64,000 bases of DNA from Gordionus sp. m RMFG-2023 (GCF_954871325.1 NC_088776.1:20398052-20462051); one strand, 5' to 3'. Shown: positions 14,214-25,745, counted from the stretch's first letter. Made by a program: numbers and translations. The notes: a model not told the origin generated them from the sequence alone.

Positions 14214-14293
14214 CGATCAGTTGGTGTATTGGAATTTATAGTATCCGCCTCTCCAAAGATATTCAAAGGAGGTTGCAAATCCTGGCTCATGCC
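14214..14293 (+). pseudogene. tRNA-Gly(TCC)-like fossil or tRNA-derived SINE head
   Basis: The string contains a D-arm-like 'ttggtgtattgg', then 'cgcctctccaaag', which resembles the anticodon arm of tRNA-Gly with TCC in the loop. It also has a B-box-like 'ggttgcaaatcc' and a tail 'ctggctcatgcc'. Order and spacing follow a tRNA with small insertions, but stems pair poorly, so it would not be a working tRNA. It could be a decayed gene or the head of a SINE. This rests on visual alignment only. Confidence 0.35.
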
Positions 14294-14572
14294 AAGCCCG
14301 GTCCTTTATAAAAATATTTAATTTGCTCAGGGCGGCCTGTTAAAAATCTTTTTTTAAATTTTCCCGGCCCATAAAAAAATTATGAACATTTATGCTCAGT
14401 CCGTTAAAGCGAGCTAACAGTAAAATCAGGGTTAAACCTATAAGCTGAGTTTCAACTTATGGAACAATATTTTTAGTAATACTTGGATAAGCCAGTTTGA
14501 AGTTGTAGGTCAGGCCACAAGTACCTGTGCGCGCAACAGCCCGAAGACTGTCATTTAAGGGTCTATAGGTTG

Positions 14573-15147
14573 CAGCGTCTACATGAGCGGGAGGGGTAAG
14601 AACAGTGTACATCCTATTTGTTTAAGGGGGTAGGGGGTAGGCTGCTTTAATGGGGGTAGGATAAATGTTTGGAGGGTTATCTATTAAATTTTGAGATGAA
14701 ATAGGACAAAATTTATTGCTGTAAAAATTAATACTTTTATTATAGAATTATTACAATACAATTCATCGACCAAATCTATATATTGCAAACAATCATTTAC
14801 ATTGTTTTCCAAATAAAACTTTGTGCTATCCTTTTAAATATAATTCAAAAGGTTTAGATATTTAAGCCATAATGCCATAATAATTAATTAATTGTAAATG
14901 GAGGTTTTAATTGAATTTATTATCTAAAAAAAATTCTTTATATTCACAAAATATCGATAGTTGGTAGTAGAGATAGATTCATTTAAGTTATCCTTTATAA
15001 ATTCTCTGAAAAGAGTATCAATAAATTAGAAAAGTGAAAATAATAATAGAGAGACGCCGCCGAAGGCGGCGCAAATTTTTTATAGGGGTATGCAAAGGTT
15101 TTTGAAGAGGGTTTGCATCTAGTGAAAATCCTGTCATGTAGACGCTG
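14573..15147. mobile_element. CAGCGTCTACATGA-type hAT MITE, copy 1
   Basis: The ends are CAGCGTCTACATGAGCGGG and, inverted, CAGCGTCTACATGACAGG. The exact duplication ATAGGTTG flanks both sides (14565-14572, 15148-15155). The 575-bp interior carries 'gggggtagg' runs and a small hairpin 'gccgccgaaggcggc'. There is no coding capacity. A close copy lies at 15522-16104. Confidence 0.85.
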
Positions 15148-15420
15148 ATAGGTTGTTAAAAATAGTTAGGCAAATGAAAGCCTATACCTAAGAATTGAAC
15201 ATATATTTATTTTTTTTATGTGGTAAGGGAAGGACTAATTTATATTTAGTAAATTTTGTTTGTCTTCTAAATAAATTGAAATTCTTGTGTCATTCTGTCT
15301 GAATGTATTTACAACATATAGATATAAATATTAAATGTAAAATTAATACCAATACCAAATATACGTATTAATTACCATATTTTTGAATATTTTAATGGAT
15401 AATGATCTAGTGTCCTCAAT

Positions 15421-16430
15421 TAGTGTTGTTAAAAAGCCAGATTTGGATCGATTGTAAAAACCGCCCGATTAAGTTTATAACCAAAATAACATTATGCTAG
15501 CTTAAAGATTTTGCTCACAGCCAGCGTCTACATAAGCGGGAGGGGTAGGAACAGTTTGCATCCTATTTTTTTGAGGGGGTAGGGGGTAAGCTGCTTTAAT
15601 GGGGGTAGGATAAATTTTTTTGGGGGGTTATCTATTAAATTTTGAGATGAAATAAGACAAAGTTTAATGCTGTAATTAATGCTTTTATTATAGTATTATT
15701 ATAATACAATTCATCGACCAAATCTATATATTGCAAACAATCATACACATTGTTTTTCAAATAAACCATCCTTTTAAATATAATTTAAAAGGTTTAGATA
15801 TTTCAGCAAGCTCATAATGCCATAATAATTAATTCATTGTAAATAATGGAGGTTTTAATTAAATTTATTATCTAAAAAATAAATTCTTTATATTCAAAAA
15901 TATCGATAGTTGGTAGTAGAGATAGATTAATTTAAGTTATCCTTTATAAATTATTTGAAAGAGTATCAATAAATAAATAGGTGAAAATAATGATAAAGAG
16001 ACATCTCCGCCGAAGGTGGTAGTGATTTTTTAGGGGGGGGGGGGGTAGGCAAAGGTTTTTGAAGGGGGTTTGCATCCAGTGAAAATCCTGTCATGTAGAC
16101 GCTGCTAACAGCTAGCAGAAATGCTTCGACATCTATTAAAGAAATCTCGTTGCTTACATAATATTATTTTAGCTAAAATTTTAATAGGGCCGTTTTGAAA
16201 AATCGACCCAAATCGGTCTTTTTAAGAACACTAATATTAGTCGATTTTTAAAACGGCTCGATTACGATTTTTGCCAAAATAATATTATTATAAGTCTAAA
16301 GATTTTACTCATAAATGTCAGGAAGCTTTGGGTACTTATTTGCCAAATTTTGAGGCTTACATAATATTGGTTATAATCTTAATAGTGCCATTTTTAAAAA
16401 TCGACCCAACTCAGATCGTAACAACACTAG
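15421..16430. mobile_element. TAGTGTTG-type hAT MITE dimer with a nested insertion
   Basis: The exact 8-bp sequence TCCTCAAT flanks the block on both sides (15413-15420, 16431-16438). It opens TAGTGTTGTTAAAAAG and closes GTAACAACACTAG. Inside, a second junction (TTTTTAAGAACACTA at about 16219-16233) is followed at once by a new 'gtcgatttttaaaacggctcgatt' start, so two related units stand head to tail within one pair of target duplications. The first unit is itself split by the MITE at 15522-16104. Confidence 0.75.
15522..16104. mobile_element. CAGCGTCTACATGA-type hAT MITE, copy 2 (nested)
   Basis: This is a 583-bp copy of the element at 14573-15147, in the same orientation, with ends CAGCGTCTACATAAGCGGG and inverted CAGCGTCTACATGACAGG. 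Its flanks CTCACAGC and CTAACAGC (15514-15521, 16105-16112) agree in seven of eight bases. It interrupts the older TAGTGTTG-type element. Confidence 0.82.
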
Positions 16431-16891
16431 TCCTCAATATTTGTCGCTAAATATTACAGTAACAATTTATAAAATATATAATGTGATGTTATACTACGAT
16501 ATGCTCCTCAAGAGTCAAGTGTGTAAAATATTTGATAGTTTTCGAGTCCACATTCTATAAAATATGGAATATAGCATATATTTTATGAGCATTCTGAAGC
16601 CGCTATAATAAGTAGTATTTTTAAACATTACATGCTAAAGTCTACATTCTTAATATGAGGGGCACGGAAAAATAATAAATTATTATCATTATTTTTTAAA
16701 CTTACTAATATGGCATTTTGATATGTAAAATGTTGTGATAGGTGTCAGGCAATCTTTTGATTTAGCAAAACTGCAGTAATATGTATGAGTTCAAATTCAA
16801 TGCAAAGCAATAACTTAATACAAAATTTCAATTATTGCATGGATTTAGTAAAGTAATTAAATATTATATTGTATTATATTTTTTACTTTAG

Positions 16892-16991
16892 GAGAACTGA
16901 TTATGAGAATTATTTATGCACCTTATTGGCACCTAGCAGTGTTAAGGAACTACTATTTGTGCTGCACGCCTATAATTCAATATTAAGTCAG
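16892..16991 (+). CDS. NDUFAF6: NDUFAF6 exon, TDYENYL segment
   Basis: The acceptor is a T-rich tract ending TTTAG; the donor is CAG|GTAAAA. The exon starts with the last base of a split codon and ends in phase 0. It encodes RTDYENYLCTLLAP and FVLHAYNSILSQ, equivalent to the start of the family's conserved domain. Confidence 0.82.
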
Positions 16992-19900
16992 GTAAAATGA
17001 AAAGATAATGCTTGTTATGAAGATAATTTATTAATATTATACTATGGATTATATAAATTTAACTTATTTGAAAATATAGATTTTAGAACAAACCAAAATT
17101 AAGGAGACTTCATTGATGAGATTTAAATTTTGGGATGAAACCATTAATAGAATTTTTGAAACAGATTCATGTTCAAGAAATCCAATTGCCAGATCACTTT
17201 TAAATGTAATTATTTTAAAGTTTAAATCTAAGTCATTCTTATTCTTTTATTTATATGATTATTCATTATCAAATTTATTATCTTATTTATTTTGTTTAAA
17301 ACTTCTGATGCTAACTTATGTATTAATTTTTATGTTTTATATAAATCTAAAGAGGTCAACATGGCTGAAGGCCTATCAAAATTTTATATCAGGTTTTTTG
17401 GCCTAGATTATTATTTTTATCTTGTTCAGTCTATATATATATTGTACAAGTTCCAGGATAGCCAGGAAAATTTTTATGAAGGAAAACAAAATAAATTTGC
17501 CTAATTAACAGCTTTAAAAACATTTTCAAAACTTTTACCCATCCTATAAAAATATTTTAAAAATTTATCTTGCCCAGCCCTAAAATATTTTTCTCTGAAA
17601 TTTAAGGCAGGGATGTGCAAGCCTCTAATATATTGTATTTCAGAGACCTGCAGAGGTACTATTTGCATGGCCCACCCAGATTTTTTTTTTTAAAAAAATA
17701 ATTTTTTTTGCCCCTGTTTTTATAAAAATGTATTATATTTAATTTTTATAGATAGTGATAATTTATTGGCCTAGCTTTAGTGTTGTTAAAATAGCTATAG
17801 CGCGCTACTTTTTTCAGTAGCGGTAGCTTTAGCTGGCTACTTTTTTTAGAAAATAGCAATAGCGGTAGCTCACTACTAATGTGCTACTTTGCTACTTTGC
17901 TATTTTCAATTTTACATAATAAATACATCTAAAAATTATTAAAATATATTTTTTATTAAATCTAAAATTATAATCTATTTTATTTAATTTTGAAATTTAT
18001 ATTTAAAAATATACATTATAAATCTAGTTATTATAAATGTGTGAGATTGTTGGAGATAGTGAAATTTCTTTGAAAAATGAGAAAATATAGATTATCCTTT
18101 CCCAAAATTCAAAAAATACTTGAATCTTGAAGAAAAAATTACTACTGGATATCAGTTTCGATGCAAGAAAATTTTGCCAACCACTGGTAGAGTCTATGCT
18201 AAAAGGCATTGAGAAAAGGTCAAAACTTTATTTTTATTTTCTATTATACAATTATATAAAATGAATGATTTATTGCTTGATTAGCCATAATTTAAATTGG
18301 CTTAATTTACAACACAATCTATAATATTAATATGTGTATAATAATTATATTTTTAAAATCTTTATTTACCATAATTTAATGCTATTTTAATATTTTTTTA
18401 TAAATGAATCTAAATCTCAGATAAATTTAAATTTTGAAAATTAAAAAGGTATTCTTCTTATTTTATAATTTATACAATTGCTTTATATAAGTTAGATTTC
18501 CAGATCTGTATGATGATGATAATGTAATAGCTGCTATCGTTCATCCTAGTTTCAAGTTAAATTGGCCATACATTAATTTGATTGAATCTAAAGGGCAACT
18601 TGATAGGCTGATGGTAACGTTAAAAAATGCCATGCCTAACCACGATACTAATACTATAGCAAGATCAAAACCGCGGCCTTCCATAGACGAATTTTTTGAA
18701 ATAAATAATAATAATATTATTGAACCTCTAGATGCTTTTTTTAAATCTAAAAATACTCATTTAGAATATCTTTGATGATTTTTTTTCATATAAAAAGTGT
18801 TTATTAAATTTAATACTGTGTTGCCCTCAAGTGCTAGTGCTGAACGATTATTTAGTATGGCAAAGTTTATACTTTCTGATCGCTGAGTACAAAGTGCAAT
18901 ATTAAATAAATTATATATATATATATATGTAACAAATTATAGTCAAGTTTTTATACCAATATTTTATTTGTGGAAATTAAGTTATGTAAAAAATATATTT
19001 AAAAAAAATCAAAATAGCATAAAAAGTAGCTAATAGCGTGCTACTTTTAAAAGTAGCGTTTAACAACACTGCCTAGCTCAGGTATTTTTTTTACAAAAAT
19101 TTTTAGGCCTGGCTTGGCCTGGTATTTAAAAAAATTTAAATACAGCCCTTCTCAGGCCAGGCCTGCACATCTCTGGCTTATTTTAAATAATTAGCAATTT
19201 AATGATAAATATTTTTTCTTAATTATTTCACCCTTATTACAACCCATATTATTTCCAAAATATCATTAAGCAAAGGAAAAATCAAAAACATATTTTTCTT
19301 AACATATTTTTCTTGAAAAATATTTAAAAAAACATTCATTACATTTCAAAATAGGAAAATTACATTAGTGTTATGTTATATAATGTAATGCTATGTAACT
19401 TTTAACATTTTTTTAGCTAAAGATATTTTTTTTGATACAATGCATAATATAATAAAATGTTTGCCATTGGATTTAATAATTTGGTAATTTTTAACTCTTA
19501 TTTGTTTTTAAATGTTTTGTATAAGTTTTTATTCCAAATTGGAAAGAATTTTAACATTAAAGAATATAATATTGGTTAATTAAAAAAATTTTCATTAATT
19601 TTAAGAATTATTTTCAAAATTATTATCCTATATGCACTATATGCAATGGCATTTTTTAGTTAAAACAATTTTCTATGCTAAATATGTATTCCATCAGAGC
19701 CTATAATGATATTGCATGCAGTGTTTATTTAATAGATGGTCTTATTTCTGGGTATTTGTTGAAAATATTTAATGTTATCTTTTGCTTAAAAAAATTTTGG
19801 CAGATGATTATTGTCCAAATTTTCTATTAAATATTTTTAAAAAAAGTAGAGATTTCAGAATAGGCTCTGTGTTCTGAAACGTTTTTCAGCAAATTACTTT

Positions 19901-22661
19901 AAATATGATATTGATTAATTTATTAATATGTGAAAGCCTTTCAAGGTCATTAGAGTTTATAAGTATAATTGATTATAATTTAACTTTTTTATACTCGTAG
20001 TTGACAATAAGTTAAACACAATTTTTTAAAATTTGAATAATATAATTGTTATTGTAAACATCAAATAGCCGAAATGCATGTTATCTTCACTTTCTAGTAA
20101 CGAAATACTTATTGTAATTAGGCAATGGCAAGGATATAATATCTTCTGAGTCTCAACTATAAATTATATCTAGACCTGTGCACCGACAGCATTATTGGCC
20201 GGCCTTTCTTTTTTAAAACGATCGGCTGACGGCGGCGGCGTCAAATATTTTTCCAACTTAAATTTTTTAATTAAAATTATAAATTCATTGGAAACACTTT
20301 TAAAATAAAATTTTTATGTTTATAACTATAATTTAATGATTTTATTAAGTTTTAATTATCATATATAAATATTATTTTATTTAGATTAATAGGATATAAT
20401 GATGATCTTTTAGAGTTCAAAATGAGCCCAGCTATGATAAATACACGTTCGCTGGGTGTGCTCATAGCTGGAACGCACAGGGATTTTCTAGCTAATATTG
20501 AAAGTTTAGGAAGATCCAATGCTCTTATCTTCCAAAAATCTAAAACATCTTTAACATCAAAAATTAAAAGAATAAAATATATAATAATATTTATATACCT
20601 TTTCTGTAAATTACTAGCCTAATATATCATCTTGTTACACATCAAATGTTTTTATAGCAAATAATATTTATTAATTTTAAAAAATATATATAACACCGCT
20701 GAATTTTTACATCGGCGGCGGCGTGTTTAGCGCCGACACTTTTTGGCGTTGGCGTGGTCAAAAATCAGAGGTGGCGGCATATTTGACCTGTGGCGCACAG
20801 GTCTAGATATATCTTAATATAAAATAATTTATAAACTTGAATATAATAAAATATAAATCATATTAAAGTAAATTAGGTTGGGCACTAGTCAAAAAATTAA
20901 AGTATGCTGAAAAATATTTGAAGGAAACAGCTAAAAAAAAATGATAAATAATTATAATTTTTTTAAATAAAAATTTTAAACTTTTAATTGAATGAAATGA
21001 ACACTGTTCAGGTTCACTGTGTTTTTTTAAAAACACATTTGTTTCACTTTTTGCCCAACCCTAGTGATAAACATAAAAGTAGCAGTATTATGAATTTGTA
21101 ATTTCAATTACATTTAATATTCATAAAATTATTAACATAATATATTTTTTTAAATTATTCATAAGATGAACCGAAAGTACAAACTTGATAAAACTTTATT
21201 GCAAGGAATGATAACTGCCCGTCAATGTTCAATTGGAAATCCTACTTTTATAAATTTAAAGAATCTAGAAAAATATCTGGAAGATGTAGGGACACCAATT
21301 TATAGCATACCTTTGAACATATTATGTTAGTTTATCATTTTAAATAAGATAATAAGCAATGTGTACTCATGAATAATAAGGTCCTAACAATGATAGCAAT
21401 TTAAAAATGTCCAAACACATATGCAAATCAATTGGAATGGTGAATTTTGTTAGATCCATACCATATCATGCAACTAGAAATTCTGTATTAATTCCTTTAG
21501 ATCTATTATCTCAAGTTTGCTATCTTTATGCATATAATAAGTAGGTATCACTTATGTATTTTTTATATTTATCCTTGAAACATATCTAAATATTACCATA
21601 GACCACTAACCAAAAAAGTTCATTAAAATGAAGTGGATGTACAATGTTGATTTGCCTAATCATTTTTGATCTTAAAAAAAAGGCTAGAGCATTTTTTTTA
21701 TACAATTATTATATTTTTTGCCATTTAATATTTATCTTCATTACTATTAAAAAATTATATAAAAGTCTATAATAAAATAAAATTATTTTGATGATATTTC
21801 TCTTTACCCCCCCCCCCCCTCCCCCACCAAAATTTTTTTTCATTTTTATGAAAATATATTATATCTAAATTTTAAAAAAATGATTTTGAAAATTAGGATA
21901 ACTTTCTTAAGCTGTATTATCTTTAATACAACATTCTCAAGAGGCTTTTATAGATTATTACCCCATTATGTTTAAAATAAAGAGTCATCACAAAATACAG
22001 AGATTTATTATACAAATCAACATGGCACCTATTTTTGGTTACGTTTTTTTTATTTAGCTAGATCAACAAAGCCTATTATATATAAGCAATTTTGTGTAAA
22101 ATTTTCTTTGTTTTTTTTTAAAATTTTTAGTTCAAAAAGTTATTATTTTCAATATGCTTCCGCCTAATTTAAACAGGCCTGCATTCATTTTTTATAAATT
22201 CGCAAAACGCTAGCATACTAACGGAAAAACTGTTAAAGTTAAAACGTTAGGTGAGGAAAATATAATAAATTAACATTTATAAAAAATTATAAATATGCTT
22301 CCAGAACAACTTAACCTCCAATGACGTTTTATCCATATGGCGAACCAAAGAATCTCCAATAAAAACGCTCACTAAAAAATATCCAGCAACTAATTCCATT
22401 CTCAAAAATTTATCACTCGTAATTGAACATAATTTGTACCAAGCACGCCAACTTAAACATCAAATACCATCAAGCGCCTTTTCCCTATTTCTTTGTACAG
22501 ATATTATTGACACATTCTTAAAAAGGGTAAAAAGAAATGAATATAATTTCCTGGATACGTTGCGAATGTATGAATTACATGGCCGTAATAAATTGGTGAG
22601 ACGGAATAGAAATTGGTTACCAGCCAGATTATTATGTAGGAAATTGCTAAAAATTTATTGA
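16892..22661 (+). CDS. NDUFAF6: NDUFAF6-like complex I assembly factor (five visible exons, 5' end not found)
   Basis: NDUFAF6 is a phytoene/squalene-synthase-fold protein needed for assembling mitochondrial respiratory complex I; known members act in mitochondria without prenyl-synthase activity. The visible exons are 16892-16991, 17080-17205, 21166-21325, 21381-21514 and 22305-22661. They join in consistent phase into about 292 residues ending in TGA. Recognised segments in order are TDYENYLCTLL, AYNSILSQ, SLMRFKFWDETI, LEKYLEDVGTPIYS, KSIGMVNFVRSIPYHATRN and a C-terminal LLCRKLLKIY. By recollection of human NDUFAF6, most of the joined protein aligns without gaps across exon junctions, which supports the boundaries. 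The N-terminal targeting exon must lie left of 16892 and is not identified. Introns are 88, 3960, 55 and 790 bp. AATAAA lies at 22728-22733. Alternative: another member of the same family. Confidence 0.85.
17080..17205 (+). CDS. NDUFAF6: NDUFAF6 exon, SLMRFKFW segment
   Basis: The acceptor is AATATAG|ATT and the donor AAAT|GTAATT; 42 codons in phase 0. A nearer AG seven bases downstream would break the frame, so the upstream one is chosen. It encodes ETSLMRFKFWDETINRIF, matching the family's LMR.QFW motif. Confidence 0.82.
17778..19071 (+). mobile_element. hAT transposon relic with transposase remains
   Basis: The ends are TAGTGTTGTTAAAATAGC and, inverted, CAGTGTTGTTAAACGCTAC. The flanks CCTAGCTT and CCTAGCTC (17770-17777, 19072-19079) match in seven of eight bases. 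On the plus strand, about 18500-18775 encodes AAIVHPSFKLNW, typical of the hAT domain that follows the insertion domain. About 18812-18892 encodes SSASAERLFSMAKFILSDR, the hAT dimerisation motif. A BED-finger-like stretch may precede at 18110-18215. The coding parts lie in separate frames with stops between them and the element is short for an autonomous hAT, so it is dead. It sits in an NDUFAF6 intron. Confidence 0.85.
18911..18928. repeat. (TA)n microsatellite
   Basis: Nine TA units just after the dimerisation motif of the hAT relic. Confidence 0.8.
20171..20805. mobile_element. hAT-type element, TAGACCTGTGC ends
   Basis: The ends are TAGACCTGTGCACCG and, inverted, TAGACCTGTGCGCCA. The flanks ATTATATC and GATATATC agree in six of eight bases. 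Both ends are GC-rich with 'cggcggcggcg' blocks. A 66-codon open frame at 20422-20622 (MSPAMINTRSLGVLIAGTH...) is not recognised and may be a transposase scrap. The element lies within an NDUFAF6 intron. Confidence 0.68.
21166..21325 (+). CDS. NDUFAF6: NDUFAF6 exon, middle segment
   Basis: The acceptor is TTCATAAG|ATG and the donor TTAT|GTTAGT. It encodes a KYKLDKTLLQGM stretch and NLEKYLEDVGTPIYSIPLN, and ends in phase 1. The ATG at its start is internal, not the initiation codon. Confidence 0.82.
21381..21514 (+). CDS. NDUFAF6: NDUFAF6 exon, RSIPYHATRN segment
   Basis: The acceptor is AATAAG|GTCC after a 55-bp intron. The donor is taken as TCTCAA|GTTTGC, a weak site. It is preferred because phase closes to the next exon and the joined protein aligns without a gap; the alternative site 26 bp downstream (AATAA|GTAGGT) breaks phase. 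It encodes KHICKSIGMVNFVRSIPYH and LIPLDLLSQ, matching the family's I.R..PYH.SR motif. Confidence 0.8.
22305..22661 (+). CDS. NDUFAF6: NDUFAF6 last exon
   Basis: The acceptor is TGCTTCCAG|AAC. The 118 codons and TGA encode NNLTSNDVLSIW, an EHNLYQARQLKHQIPSSAF helix region and the C-terminal LLCRKLLKIY, equivalent to the family's Q.HL..AR and C-terminal YI.SWRK parts. An in-frame stop just upstream of the acceptor confirms that the exon begins here. Confidence 0.82.
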   Translation, partial: NNLTSNDVLSIWRTKESPIKTLTKKYPATNSILKNLSLVIEHNLYQARQLKHQIPSSAFSLFLCTDIIDTFLKRVKRNEYNFLDTLRMYELHGRNKLVRRNRNWLPARLLCRKLLKIY

Positions 22662-24693
22662 TTTCCCAATTTTTATAATTTTTAGTCACTATAAACGCAA
22701 TTGTTTCATAAGCACAAATATGTTAAAAATAAATATGAATTTTAAATAATATATCCTTTTTAAAAATTTAAAAAAAAATGTATTTTTTGTCAATCAAATT
22801 AGAATCTAATTTTTGATTAAAATAAATCAATATTTGTTGAAAAAAATGAAAGCAAGAAACGATTATTTGCAATATAGGTGCAATTTGATAACTATAGCAA
22901 AATATGATCTGAATTTAATGTAATTTTTAGGCTCATTCGCTCAAATTTTTATTCTTACCTTTCCATTTATCACAATTCTCGTAAAATAAAATAAATATAT
23001 ATTAAAGTATCGAAGGCTCTAAAAAGAGCTTATTTAGTAATGAGTGTGTTCATAAAAAACATGTATAAAAAAATTTCGAGTTGAAGTTTTTGTTTCAGAA
23101 ATATAGATTCGCGTTATTCTTTTGATATTTTAAATATTTTCCGCTATAAAATTTAAAAAAAAAAGGTTTGTTGACTGGGAAAAATTGCCGTTAGTTGATA
23201 TGACAATTGGCTGAATATGAAATTATTGAGTTTATTTTTATTTTATTATATTAGAATCTATTAACCAAATAATAACTAACTTTTTATAAAAAAAATTCTC
23301 TTAATCATTTGATTTCATTTTTATATCTACCCATTTCACTTAATTCTTGTTCTTCTTTCCTTATCTAAACCATTGCCTCTTGCTATTATTAATCTAATTG
23401 AAGTGCAGATTCTAATTATTTAAAATAATTATACCATTCACCTGCATCGATCTATGTCAATTATGATCAAACAGAATAGTAGCTAGGATTTTTCCATGGG
23501 GGTGTTAAAAATTTTAATTCCTTTGCCGGCAGCTATATTTCAAAATTTTTCTTTACCCTCATTCACGGTAGACCAACCAACTTTTTGGGTATATACAAAA
23601 TCTAACAAAGCCTTTTTTTTCGCGTAAGTTTTAAAAAGATTTTTGATATGAAATAAAAAATTGGCCATTAATATTCCAACTAAAATCTTGCAAAAATATG
23701 TCATAACAATTAAATATGACCTTTTTTTCTGTGCGAAAGGGTTAAAATATTTTTGATATTTAAAAATATGAATACCTATTCAGCTTAGTGAAGTTGACCA
23801 ACGATTGTTAGCACTAATTCTAAGATCTGTGGTAATATTTAGTGCGGTATTAAAATATTTTATCAATGTAATTCTTAATCAGTATATTTTTTTCAATAGT
23901 TTGGTGTAAAGAAATAACATTTTATTAGCAAAATATAAAAAAATTGACATCATGTCAGAATCAGAAAGGAAAATATTGAATCCTTAAAATCTGATCTACC
24001 TTAATATGAATCAAAAAATCTTAGTTAACAAAATTAAAGAAAACTATGACATATATTGGCATGATTTAACCAATAATTTTTTTTTGAATAAAAATAATGA
24101 TTGGATTCAATTTTTTGTTTTATATAAATTTTAAATAATTATTAGATTTTTTTAAATGAAAATTTTTTACTATGGGCTTTTGTTTTGCCCAACTCTTTTT
24201 TATTATTAGCCTATAGACGTTTAAACAACAATCGGGCTGTTGTGCGTACAAGTAAGTGCGGCTTGCCCACAAACATGTGAAGGGCTTCTCATTTTTTCCC
24301 CCTAATTAAATATCCAGTTTGATGAATTTTTGAGGAAAACCTAGCGTAGCTCTATTGTACCCACAACCAGAAGGTGAAAACGCTTTTATCACGTATCATG
24401 TAATTAATATATAAATTTAATTATTTTACATAATGGTAATACCTAAGTTATTTTAATATAATTTTACTCCTAGGAAAAATAATTTTTTTAATATTGTTTA
24501 AATTTTAGGAGGCTTAAGAAATCTATAATACTTTTGATTGACCCTTTTTAAAATAAATATTTTGATACTAAGAATATGTATTACAGTTTATATAAAAATA
24601 CTAGTTAAATTAAAATAATCAAACATTGCTTATATTAAATTTTTATGAAATATTGATATTTGTATAGACGGGCGTATAGTAACTAGTAAATAA

Positions 24694-24711
24694 CCCGTCA
24701 AAAATGACGGG
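24694..24711. repeat. Short perfect hairpin
   Basis: CCCGTCA, four A, TGACGGG: seven-base arms. The string 'tcaaaaatgacgggg' recurs at about 24954-24968, and 'gacccgtc' stands between, which suggests the ends or body of a small mobile repeat. Confidence 0.5.
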
Positions 24712-25384
24712 GTTGAGGGGTAATTTGTTTTTGTATATGGTGCTAAATATACTTTATTAATATATTTTATAAAAATATTAAAATTTAAGCGAAAAAGAGG
24801 TAAATTTGTGAATCACACTTCATAACATATTCTTAATTTCTGATTGATCTATCATCGAATAAGGGAGAAAAGTATGATGACCCGTCTTTCTTGAAATGAA
24901 AAATGTATAACTAAGAGTACCAGAGCTCCCGTTAGTCACCATTGCTGAGTCCATCAAAAATGACGGGGAATGAAAATTTTCTCCTTACTCTTATGATAGT
25001 TGTTACCTGTTATTTGAAAATAATATCCAATTTTTATTCTTTATAACCCCCTCCCACCTTTAGGCCAGGTCCAATTTATTAAAACTAAGTTTAAATGCTA
25101 TGTTTTGAGTCAAAATATATTTAAAGCTTTACTTGATACCCATATCAATATTATTTGTTAAAATAAAACTGATCATCTTTACCTAATATTTAGTATTGAA
25201 AAAATTCCCAAGCAAGGTCCAAGGCCATAATAATTTTGAAAAAATTTCCACAACTCCAACCAAAGATAATAATTTTAGTAGTTAAGAACTGGAATAAAAT
25301 ATTTTAAAAAATCATAATGAATTTAAAAATACAATCAGAATTAGATTTTATGGGCCTTGGTTTATATGTTTTAAATCAATGTCT

Positions 25385-25745
25385 GATCCATAGTTAATAA
25401 AAAAAATTCCCAAGATCCAAATGAAAAATTTTCCCCAAGCGTTGCCCAATATAATTTACAAAAATATTTTCCAAGCCCAACCCGACCCATTATAATTTTA
25501 AAAAAAATTTCTTAAACCTGGCCAACCGATAATAATTTTGTAATTTTTTTCAGCTTCCAATAAAAAAAATATAATAATATTTTCCAAGCCCAGTCCGACC
25601 CATTATAATTTTAAAAAATTTTCTCAAACCTGGCCAACCTATTATAATTTTGAAAATTTTTTCAGCTTCCAGCTTTAAAAAATTTTTCTCAAACCTGGCC
25701 AACCGATAATAATTTTGAAATTGTTTTCCCAAACCTGGAGCTTCT
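25385..25745. repeat. Tandem repeat, about 113-bp unit with a 64-bp sub-unit
   Basis: 'ccaagccca..ccgacccattataatttt' occurs at 25471 and 25584. 'aacctggccaacc(g/t)at(t/a)ataattttg' occurs three times. The open frame seen across it on the minus strand is a by-product of the repeat. Confidence 0.7.

Larger units (their letters stand above)
17608..19175. repeat. Decayed family G repeat split by a hAT element
   Basis: The ends CAGGGATGTGCAAGCCT (left) and inverted CAGAGATGTGCAGGCCT (right) pair. A further CAGAGACCTGCAGAGG end stands at 17641. The right part (about 19072-19175) has 'ggcctggcttggcctgg' runs. The element is split by the hAT at 17778-19071 and lies inside an NDUFAF6 intron. No target duplication is recognisable. 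Confidence 0.5.

Noticed and set aside
16502-16560. Short ATG frame (MLLKSQVCKIFDSF...) as the NDUFAF6 first exon
   Set aside because: No donor in the needed phase and no likeness to a targeting peptide joined to the conserved domain.
18024-18209. 61-residue minus-strand frame
   Set aside because: It lies inside the hAT relic, whose coding strand is plus.
24694-24968. CRISPR-like spaced repeat
   Set aside because: Only two imperfect repeats without regular spacers, in a eukaryotic genome.
25550-25732. 60-residue repetitive minus-strand protein
   Set aside because: By-product of the tandem repeat at 25385-25745.
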